Shown here in pieces: positions 7,997 to 14,257 of a stretch of DNA of 18,563 nt. Made by a program: the position numbers and the translations under genes. Positions within the stretch are counted from its first letter, which is position 1; the number at the start of each line of letters is the position of its first letter. Under the pieces are notes generated by a model that had not been told where the DNA came from, did no database searches, and saw only the letters and a list, made by a program, of their open reading frames with translations. Origin of the DNA: an uncultured Prevotella sp. (GTDB lineage: Bacteria > Bacteroidota > Bacteroidia > Bacteroidales > Bacteroidaceae); the NCBI GenBank assembly GCA_937898715.1, contig CALEKA010000032.1, forward strand, positions 1-18,563. Direction: 5' to 3'.

Positions 7997-8485
7997 TTAT
8001 TTTTTTGTTTGTGATTTGGCTGCCGCATAGGCTTTCTGCCAGTCTGTATTAAGACAGAAAGGTGTGAGTTCTCCACCTTCGTTGATGTAGGACATCGTGG
8101 TTTCTTGGTCTTTGTCGTCAAACATAGGATTTGATACCGACGCGTCCATAAATAGCATAATTTTTTCCTTTCGTTTATCTTCGTTCATCTTTTTGCTCTT
8201 AAGAATTTCGTCGAAAAAGAGCGTAATGAACTCTGAAAGATAATAAGCCTGCGTATCGAGAAAGGCAGAAGGGACGGAGTCAGTCTCTTCGAAAGCCTTT
8301 TTCTTCATATAGATAAGGGCTGTTCGTTTAAATTGTGCTATTTGGGTCTGTGTAAAGCTACTTGTGGGAGAGTTGACTATGCGTGTGGCGTTGTCAAGTA
8401 CTATATTATATACGTCTTGTGCTCGCCCAGTAGCGAAGCAGCTTAACAGTAAGACAAGGGTTGCGAGGAAAAATTTGTTCTTCAT
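7997..8485 (-). CDS. Secreted hypothetical protein, 162 aa
   Basis: The protein begins MKNKFFLATLVLLLSCFATG followed by RAQD, a clear export signal. Cleavage after GRA (about residue 22) is the simplest reading; LLSC at 13-16 could act as a lipobox, so lipoprotein export is not excluded. The mature part is helical and charged: VYNIVLDNATRIVNSPTSSF, FKRTALIYMKKKAFE, YYLSEFITLFFDEILKSKKM, ending in DWQKAYAAAKSQTKK. I recognise no characterised family; small periplasmic proteins of this style are common in Bacteroidales. It starts 52 bp after ruvC and ends 28 bp before the 109-aa gene, so the three are probably transcribed together. The link to ruvC may be purely positional. Confidence 0.75.
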   Translation of the reverse strand: MKNKFFLATLVLLLSCFATGRAQDVYNIVLDNATRIVNSPTSSFTQTQIAQFKRTALIYMKKKAFEETDSVPSAFLDTQAYYLSEFITLFFDEILKSKKMNEDKRKEKIMLFMDASVSNPMFDDKDQETTMSYINEGGELTPFCLNTDWQKAYAAAKSQTKK

Positions 8486-8537
8486 ACTGCGTCTGAGTAT
8501 TGGTGTTTTGTAAATGAAGGGCTATTTGTCGCAGCGA

Positions 8538-9101
8538 CTAATGCACTCTGTCTGCATTTTGCTTTACAAAGGAAGCCCAAGAGTGAGGTACATTCTCATT
8601 TCGTTCTGGTCGTCCACTTTGTAGGAAGTGGCAATAAGCTGCGCCGAGGGCGTCGGTAGCATCGAAGAACGGAAGCATGCTTTCATTGGGAATATGAAGC
8701 ATGCGCTGTAGCATGGCAGCCACTTGCTCTTTGCTCGCTTGCCCATTGCCCGTAATGGCTTGCTTTATCTTTAGAGGTGCGTATTCGTGGATCGGAACAT
8801 CACGACTAATAGCCGCGGCAATCGCTACTCCTTGAGCACGCCCCAACTTTAGCATGCTCTGTACATTCTTTCCAAAGAAGGGTGCCTCGATGGCCATCTC
8901 ATCGGGTTTGAATGATTCGATGATGCCAAGAACACGCTCATAGATGCGCCCGAGCTTGAGGTACACGTCCTTACATTTCCTCAGATCTATCACGCCCATT
9001 GCTTCCATGGAAACCTTGCGACCACTGATTTTGATGACACCATATCCAAGCACGTTTGTGCCAGGGTCAATGCCGAGAATTATCTTTTCAGGGATTGTCA
9101 T
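8538..9101 (-). CDS. ruvC: Holliday junction resolvase RuvC
   Basis: RuvC is the dimeric endonuclease that cuts four-way DNA junctions brought by RuvAB during recombination and repair. The 187-aa product carries all four metal-binding acidic residues: D12 in LGIDPGTNVLGYGV, E72 in AIEAPFFGKN, and D147 and D150 in FFDATDALGAAYCH. KLGRAQG (85-91) and YAPLKIKQAITGNGQASKEQ (108-127) are also family hallmarks. The ATG at 9101 is chosen; the frame runs on to 9227, but the extra 42 residues lie over the promoter region and do not fit the family. The length is close to the usual 170-190 aa. It heads a minus-strand run and is divergent from the DUF1573 gene. ruvA and ruvB are not in the window. Confidence 0.97.
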   Translation of the reverse strand: MTIPEKIILGIDPGTNVLGYGVIKISGRKVSMEAMGVIDLRKCKDVYLKLGRIYERVLGIIESFKPDEMAIEAPFFGKNVQSMLKLGRAQGVAIAAAISRDVPIHEYAPLKIKQAITGNGQASKEQVAAMLQRMLHIPNESMLPFFDATDALGAAYCHFLQSGRPERNENVPHSWASFVKQNADRVH

Positions 9102-9125
9102 AGTGCAAAAATACACAATGAAGAG

Positions 9126-9133
9126 CAAATCTA
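9126..9133 (-). promoter_or_regulatory. Putative -7 box for ruvC
   Basis: On the minus strand TAGATTTG matches the Bacteroidetes -7 consensus TAnnTTTG and lies 24 nt before the ruvC ATG. I see no good TTTG -33 box at the usual distance, so the call rests on one element. Confidence 0.45.
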
Positions 9134-9176
9134 AGCATTTATTTCTGCAAAATTTTCCTATTCTAATATTAACTTG

Positions 9177-9184
9177 TATATTTG
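9177..9184 (+). promoter_or_regulatory. Putative -7 box for the DUF1573 gene
   Basis: TATATTTG fits the Bacteroidetes -7 consensus TAnnTTTG, 58 nt before the ATG at 9243. The expected -33 region contains only a T-run (around 9153-9156), not an exact TTTG. Together with the minus-strand box at 9126-9133 it makes this a compact divergent promoter region. Confidence 0.5.
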
Positions 9185-9242
9185 CATCATGCAGTAATTT
9201 GCAAATTGAAGATTTACGCTTACACAATAAACTAACAAAGCA

Positions 9243-9620
9243 ATGAAACGTTTATTATCTTTCCTCTTTGTCGCAATGGTCAGTACGATCATGATGGCTC
9301 AAGCTGTAATCAAATTCGAAAAGACTACTATCGATTTTGGTACTTTCAATGAGAATAAAGTGCAGGTAGGAAGTTTTGTATTTACCAACACAGGTGATAA
9401 GCCTTTGGTAATCCAACAGGCTTATGGGTCGTGTGGATGCACTGTTGCTACTCCTCCTAAGGATCCTATTGCTCCAGGTGCAAAGGGTGTAATAAAGGTG
9501 TCATACAACGGCAAAGGAAAGTTTAAAGGCTTCTTCAAAAAAGCCATAACAGTCCGTTCAAATGCATCTAACTCTATCGTACGTGTCTATCTGCAGGGCA
9601 ATATGCTTGTAGATGAGTAG
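9243..9620 (+). CDS. DUF1573 domain-containing secreted protein
   Basis: A 125-aa exported protein: signal peptide MKRLLSFLFVAMVSTIMMAQ, then one DUF1573 domain. The domain marks are FEKTTIDFGTF (25-35), VGSFVFTNTGDKPLVIQQAY (42-61), the SCGCT motif (63-67) and PIAPGAKGVIKVSYN. This is an Ig-like beta sandwich of the kind found in periplasmic or surface proteins of Bacteroidota; no biochemical role is firmly established. The twin cysteines (C64, C66) are a family trait. It is divergent from ruvC, with its own promoter box, and precedes the mannose-1-phosphate guanylyltransferase gene by 83 bp. A hairpin at 9642-9665 lies in that gap. The DUF1573 assignment is confident. Confidence 0.92.
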   Translation: MKRLLSFLFVAMVSTIMMAQAVIKFEKTTIDFGTFNENKVQVGSFVFTNTGDKPLVIQQAYGSCGCTVATPPKDPIAPGAKGVIKVSYNGKGKFKGFFKKAITVRSNASNSIVRVYLQGNMLVDE

Positions 9621-9641
9621 TAGAGGACGCCTCCAATCCAC

Positions 9642-9665
9642 TTATCCCTTTTCAGTACGGGATAA
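9642..9665. terminator. Hairpin between the DUF1573 gene and the guanylyltransferase gene
   Basis: TTATCCC (9642-9648) and GGGATAA (9659-9665) form a perfect 7-bp stem with a 10-nt loop. On the plus strand it is followed by AATAAATAG rather than a T-run, so it is not a classic terminator; it may be a weak stop or an mRNA-processing or protecting structure behind the DUF1573 gene. Confidence 0.35.
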
Positions 9666-9703
9666 AATAAATAGAACCATTTCCATTATTATACGTACAG
9701 TAT

Positions 9704-10759
9704 ATGAATAGCAATAACTATCTTGTCGTTTTGGCTGGAGGAGTCGGAAGTAGATTCTGGCCAGTTAGTAGTGAGTCTTTACCCAAGCAGTTTCTTGATA
9801 TATTGGGCTGTGGACGCACTTTGATTCAGCTTACTTTGGATCGCTTCAAGGGCCTCATTCCGATTGAAAACGTTTGGGTGGTTACCTCAGAAGATTATAG
9901 GCATATCGTGGAACAACAACTCCCCGATATGCCTAAGCAGAACATATTGTGCGAACCTTGTCGTCGGAACACTGCTCCGTGCATTTGCTACGTAAGTTGG
10001 AAAATAAAGAAGCAAAATGCAAAAGCTAACATTGTAGTGTCGCCTGCCGACCATGTAGTAATGGATAAGCAAAGTTTCCAAGAAGCGGTAGATGACTCCT
10101 TATCGTTTGCTGCTGAGACGGATGCTGTGGTGACGATAGGCCTAAAGCCAACTCGCCCTGAGACCGGCTATGGATATATCAAAGCTGATCTGAGTTACTC
10201 TTCTTCGCGTAAGCAAAATATCTTCCGTGTGGATGAATTTAAGGAGAAACCGACACTTGAAGTGGCAGAGGAGTATGTGAAGCATTCCAATTATTTATGG
10301 AATTCTGGCATATTTATATGGAATGTTAATACCATTATCAATGCTTTCCGTGTATACGAGCCTCAGATTTCCGAAATCTTTGAGGATTTGCTTCCGGTAT
10401 ATGATACAGAGCAGGAGCAAAAGGCCATAGATGAGGCTTATCCTAAGTGTGAGAACATTTCGGTGGATTATGCCATTCTTGAGAAAGCAGAAGAAATATT
10501 CGTATTCCCAGCATCCTTCGCATGGAGTGATTTAGGCACATGGAACTCTCTTAGAGAGCAGTCGGAAAAGGATCAATATGGCAATGTAAGCATAGGTGAT
10601 AATATAAAGCTCTTTGATACTTACAACACGATTGTTCACGCCTGTGGTAAAAAGGCCGTCGTAGTAGAGGGCCTTGATGGTTACGTAGTGGCAGAGAAAG
10701 ATGACAAACTGCTTATCTGCAAGCTCTCTGAAGAACAGCGCATTAAGTTGTTTCATTAA
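9704..10759 (+). CDS. Mannose-1-phosphate guanylyltransferase
   Basis: The enzyme makes GDP-mannose from mannose-1-phosphate and GTP, feeding GDP-fucose, GDP-mannose and mannose-containing surface glycans. The 351-aa product shows the nucleotidyltransferase signature LAGGVGSRFWPVSSESLPKQ (10-29), CEPCRRNTAPC, SPADHVV (metal-binding Asp), KPTRPETGYGYI, FKEKP and YLWNSGIFIWN. Near the C-terminus are VFPASFAWSDLGTWNSL and the end QRIKLFH. The length matches the short single-domain form without the C-terminal phosphomannose isomerase domain of the long ManC type. The ATG at 9704 is the only sensible start. It is one of several plus-strand genes and is not in a visible sugar cluster. In this phylum it is probably a housekeeping source of GDP-mannose for capsule, LPS and protein O-glycosylation. 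Confidence 0.94.
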   Translation: MNSNNYLVVLAGGVGSRFWPVSSESLPKQFLDILGCGRTLIQLTLDRFKGLIPIENVWVVTSEDYRHIVEQQLPDMPKQNILCEPCRRNTAPCICYVSWKIKKQNAKANIVVSPADHVVMDKQSFQEAVDDSLSFAAETDAVVTIGLKPTRPETGYGYIKADLSYSSSRKQNIFRVDEFKEKPTLEVAEEYVKHSNYLWNSGIFIWNVNTIINAFRVYEPQISEIFEDLLPVYDTEQEQKAIDEAYPKCENISVDYAILEKAEEIFVFPASFAWSDLGTWNSLREQSEKDQYGNVSIGDNIKLFDTYNTIVHACGKKAVVVEGLDGYVVAEKDDKLLICKLSEEQRIKLFH

Positions 10760-10943
10760 TTTGCCTGTTGAAAATTCTTGAGGGGGTTATAAGTAGATCC
10801 GTCGTGAAGAAGAGAACGTGAAGATCGCTTGAATAATGTAAAGCCGATAATCCACTATTAGTCACCTATCTCGTTAGCATATACAGGGAAAACTTTATAA
10901 CTCCATAATATCAGAATTTCAAACCTCAACATAGAGAGGAAGA

Positions 10944-11963
10944 ATGTTTTCAAGTACAATCTTAACATGGTATGCGCAGCACAAGCGTGACTTGCCGTGG
11001 CGAAATATCTCCGATCCATATAAAATATGGGTGTCGGAGATTATTTTGCAACAGACTCGTATTATTCAAGGGTATGATTACTATGTGCGTTTTATAACAG
11101 CCTTTCCTACTGTAGAGTCATTGGCAGACGCAGAGGAGGATGAGGTAATGCGCCTTTGGCAAGGATTGGGATATTATAGTCGAGCTCGCAATATGCATGC
11201 GGCAGCCAAACAGATTGTGGATGCAGAAGGGTTTCCTACGACGTATCAAGGTGTAAGAGCTTTAAAGGGTGTGGGAGACTATACGGCAGCAGCCATATGT
11301 TCTTTTGCCTATCACTTGCCCTATGCAGTAGTCGACGGAAACGTGTACAGAGTGCTGAGCAGATATTTCGATATTGATGTCCCAATCGACACCACTAAAG
11401 GAAAAAAATATTATGCAGAGCTTGCACAGTCCTTGCTTCCTAAACACAATGCTCATGATTATAATCAAGGACTGATGGATTTTGGAGCTACTCAATGTGT
11501 GCCCACCAATCCAGATTGTGAGCATTGTCCATTAGTGGAATCGTGTGCAGCATTGGCTCATGATGTGGTGGAAGAGCGTCCTGTGAAAACGCATCGAGTG
11601 AAAGTGCGTGAGCGCTTCTTCGTCTCCGTCAAAGTCGTTACTCCCAATGGCGTGTGGATTCATAAGCGAACGAATAATGACATATGGCGTGGTCTGTATG
11701 AATATGTGCTGTTAGAATTCCAGCAAGCGCCGAATTTCTTACAATTGGAAAAGGCGGCTTTAGCGCATCATCTGCCCAAAGGAGGTACGTGGTCCGTTGT
11801 CAAAGAAAAGGTGCGCCATGTACTGACTCATCAGGTGTTATGGACGGATTTCTATCAGTTGGATTATAGTGAGAATATCCCTTTATTCCCTCCATATATA
11901 TTAGTAAAGGAAGATCAATTAGCTGATTATGCTATGCCGCAGTTGCTTCAAAATAGATATTAG
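10944..11963 (+). CDS. mutY: A/G-specific adenine glycosylase MutY
   Basis: MutY removes adenine mispaired with 8-oxoguanine, preventing G:C to T:A changes. The 339-aa product has every key part: LPWRNISDPYKIWVSEIILQ followed by QTR with catalytic Glu32, the helix-hairpin-helix LKGVGDYTAAAICSFAY (107-123), catalytic Asp131 in VVDGNVYRVLSRYF, and the [4Fe-4S] loop with C185, C192, C195 and C201 in the exact C-x6-C-x2-C-x5-C spacing. The C-terminal third is the NUDIX-like MutT-related domain that recognises 8-oxoG (VWIHKRTNNDIWRGLYEYVL; VRHVLTHQVLWTDFYQL). AGAGAGGAAGA just before the ATG is the clearest ribosome-binding-like sequence in the window. It stands alone, 184 bp after the guanylyltransferase gene and 90 bp before rlmD. 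Confidence 0.97.
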   Translation: MFSSTILTWYAQHKRDLPWRNISDPYKIWVSEIILQQTRIIQGYDYYVRFITAFPTVESLADAEEDEVMRLWQGLGYYSRARNMHAAAKQIVDAEGFPTTYQGVRALKGVGDYTAAAICSFAYHLPYAVVDGNVYRVLSRYFDIDVPIDTTKGKKYYAELAQSLLPKHNAHDYNQGLMDFGATQCVPTNPDCEHCPLVESCAALAHDVVEERPVKTHRVKVRERFFVSVKVVTPNGVWIHKRTNNDIWRGLYEYVLLEFQQAPNFLQLEKAALAHHLPKGGTWSVVKEKVRHVLTHQVLWTDFYQLDYSENIPLFPPYILVKEDQLADYAMPQLLQNRY

Positions 11964-12053
11964 AGAGGCACAGGCATATAAGGCATAAATACAGAAAATC
12001 TTCTTTCTATCGAATCAAAAAAATAGCATAACAATACTCAATAACCAATCAAT

Positions 12054-13478
12054 ATGGCTCGTAAACGCAAACCCTTACCCATTCTGGAGAATGTGACCAT
12101 CACGGATGTTGCAGCAGAAGGAAAGGCTATAGCTAAAATAGATAATCTTGTAATTTTCGTCCCCTATGTAGTTCCGGGTGATGTAGTTGACTTGCAAATA
12201 CGTCGTAAGAAGCACAGCTATGCTGAGGCAGAAGCCATACGCTTTCATAAGTATTCGGAGAAGCGAGTAAAGCCATTCTGCCAGCACTTTGGTGTGTGTG
12301 GTGGATGTAAATGGCAATGTCTTTCATACGAAGATCAGATACACTATAAGCAAAAGCAGATTGTGGACAATCTGACACGCATAGGAAAGGTAGAATTGCC
12401 CGAAATCAGTCCCATATTAGGAAGTAAGCATCAGACGCATTACCGCAACAAACTGGAGTTTGGCTTTTCAAATAAGCGTTGGCTTACCGCAGAAGAAGTA
12501 GCATCGGGCAAGAAGTTCGATGTGATGGATGCAGTAGGATTTCACATACCTGGCGCATTTGATAAGATTCTTGACATAGAGTGTTGTCACTTGATGGACG
12601 ATATCAATAATCGCCTTCGTAATGGTATTAGAGCGTTTGCTTTGGATCATCATCTCAGTTTCTACGATATCAGAGGTGGTCACGGATTACTGCGCAATAT
12701 GATGATACGCACGTCGGCCACTCATGAGATTATGCTTCTTATGCAATTCTGCATCCATTCAGAGGAAGAGCGGGAACAAGCCATGTCGGTGATGGAATAT
12801 ATCAAGACCTCTTTCCCTGAGGTAACCTCTTTGCTTTGGGTAAATAATCTAAAGTGTAACGATACGATAGGTGATCTTGACATTCAGACTTATCACGGCA
12901 CGGATTTTATCTATGAAACAATGGAAGATTTGCGCTTTAAAGTCGGCCCCAAGAGTTTCTATCAGACCAATACGGAGCAAGCTTACGAACTTTATAAAGT
13001 AGCACGCCATTTTGCTGGTCTAACTGGTACTGAACTAGTATACGACCTCTACACTGGCACAGGAACTATTGCTAACTTTGTAGCTCATCAAGCCAAGCAA
13101 GTGATCGGTATAGAATATGTGCCCGAAGCTATAGAAGATGCGAAAGTCAATTCGCAAATCAATCATTTGGATAATACGCTATTCTATGCGGGCGATATGA
13201 AGGATATTCTTAATCAAGACTTCATCGAAACTCATGGACGTCCTGATGTAATAATTACGGATCCTCCTCGTGCAGGTATGCATACCGATGTAATTAATAC
13301 CATACTTTTTGCTGCTCCAAAGCGAATTGTCTACGTCAGTTGTAATCCCGCCACTCAAGCGCGTGATCTACAGTTGCTCGATGCAGACTATAAGGTCATG
13401 GCCGTGCAGCCCGTTGATATGTTTCCACAGACTCACCATGTAGAAAATGTGGTGCTGCTCGAACGCAGACAGAAATAA
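12054..13478 (+). CDS. rlmD: 23S rRNA (uracil-5-)-methyltransferase RlmD
   Basis: This SAM-dependent enzyme methylates a uridine of 23S rRNA (U1939 in E. coli) at C5. The 474-aa product starts with a lysine-rich stretch and a TRAM RNA-binding domain (ENVTITDVAAEGKAIAKIDN, then VPGDVVDLQI). The [4Fe-4S] site is C76, C82 and C85 (CQHFGVCGGCKWQC), with the fourth cysteine probably in LDIECCHLMDD near residue 177. The Rossmann part has VYDLYTGTGTIANFVA, ITDPPRAGMH, the catalytic cysteine in IVYVSCNPATQARDL, and the base glutamate in MFPQTHHVENVVLLE. The RlmD/RumA family is clear, though Bacteroidota often carry more than one paralogue, so the exact target uridine is inferred. The next gene starts 11 bp after its stop. 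Confidence 0.94.
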   Translation: MARKRKPLPILENVTITDVAAEGKAIAKIDNLVIFVPYVVPGDVVDLQIRRKKHSYAEAEAIRFHKYSEKRVKPFCQHFGVCGGCKWQCLSYEDQIHYKQKQIVDNLTRIGKVELPEISPILGSKHQTHYRNKLEFGFSNKRWLTAEEVASGKKFDVMDAVGFHIPGAFDKILDIECCHLMDDINNRLRNGIRAFALDHHLSFYDIRGGHGLLRNMMIRTSATHEIMLLMQFCIHSEEEREQAMSVMEYIKTSFPEVTSLLWVNNLKCNDTIGDLDIQTYHGTDFIYETMEDLRFKVGPKSFYQTNTEQAYELYKVARHFAGLTGTELVYDLYTGTGTIANFVAHQAKQVIGIEYVPEAIEDAKVNSQINHLDNTLFYAGDMKDILNQDFIETHGRPDVIITDPPRAGMHTDVINTILFAAPKRIVYVSCNPATQARDLQLLDADYKVMAVQPVDMFPQTHHVENVVLLERRQK

Positions 13479-13489
13479 AACTTTCAGGC

Positions 13490-14182
13490 ATGATCACGGT
13501 ACATCGGCACAATCCTTTGCTACGAGGCAAATTGATGGCGTTTCAGCAGTCGGGTGATGCTCATGCTATGGCTCGATTCCTATCAGAACTCTCTGTGTCC
13601 GATTTTCGAAGCGCGGGCTATTTGCTATCGGAGGAAGTCCTTCCCGCAGCATCGGAACGTACTTACTGGGCTTTCTTCGTACAGATCGTTCCTTTGCATC
13701 CTAAAGCTTATTTGGGTACATTCTTAAAAGCCGCTGTCAGCATGTATCGTAAGCAGCTGCTGTCGCTTTCTGTTGAGGCTTTGCAGAAGTTCGCTATGCA
13801 GTGCACGCCTATAGATCGCAAGAAGTTGCTCGAAACGCTCTTGCCCGTAATGCGCTCTTCAGAAGAGGTGGCTACGCTTATCAATGTGTTTTGTCCAGAA
13901 GAGACCGACGCTTCGCTTATCTATCTTATCAAAGCTCATACTCCGCAGACTTACTATCAACTCTTTCAGCGAATGAAGAAGGTTGATGCGCAAAAGGTTC
14001 GCTCGTGCGTGATTTCGCTTATGAAGCATAATGATGCACTATCATTTAATATGGCAAGTCTTGTGAAGAGATACTTTGATTTACCCAACGTGCCAGGCAC
14101 ATTCTCCTTGCAGGTCAACGACTATGAACTCAGTCGGTTAGATCAAGGGTATGAATCTTTCGCCAAAATGCTTAAGCGGTGA
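13490..14182 (+). CDS. Hypothetical helical protein, 230 aa
   Basis: The ORF starts at ATG 13490, 11 bp after rlmD, so it is probably translated from the same mRNA. It has no signal peptide or membrane segments. The sequence is helical throughout with leucine-rich spacing: LRGKLMAFQQSGDAHAMARF, YLGTFLKAAVSMYRKQLLSL, DRKKLLETLLPVMRSSEEVA, LIYLIKAHTPQTYYQLFQRM. Repeated helix pairs suggest an alpha-solenoid, perhaps HEAT- or ARM-like. I recognise no family or catalytic motif. Its place beside rlmD suggests a translation or ribosome link, but that is only inference from position. Codon use and composition match its neighbours. Confidence 0.78.
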   Translation: MITVHRHNPLLRGKLMAFQQSGDAHAMARFLSELSVSDFRSAGYLLSEEVLPAASERTYWAFFVQIVPLHPKAYLGTFLKAAVSMYRKQLLSLSVEALQKFAMQCTPIDRKKLLETLLPVMRSSEEVATLINVFCPEETDASLIYLIKAHTPQTYYQLFQRMKKVDAQKVRSCVISLMKHNDALSFNMASLVKRYFDLPNVPGTFSLQVNDYELSRLDQGYESFAKMLKR

Positions 14183-14225
14183 AACTCGAAAGAACGCGAT
14201 CGATCAATATATGAACTATCAATTC

Positions 14226-14240
14226 GCAATTTAAAATTGC
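14226..14240. repeat. 15-bp perfect palindrome before the metalloprotease gene
   Basis: GCAATTTAAAATTGC is a perfect inverted repeat (7-bp arms around one base) lying 18-32 bp before the ATG at 14258. The position suits an operator or a short mRNA hairpin over the ribosome-binding region. AT-rich palindromes also arise by chance, so the regulatory role is only a suggestion. Confidence 0.35.
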
Positions 14241-14257
14241 CTATACTCTCAATAACA

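Noticed and set aside
7969..8121. Longer frame for the 109-aa protein
   Set aside because: It overlaps the secreted-protein gene and the extra residues look like a shadow of that gene.
9102..9227. 42-residue N-terminal extension of RuvC
   Set aside because: RuvC normally starts a few residues before the IDPGT motif, and the extension covers the promoter region.
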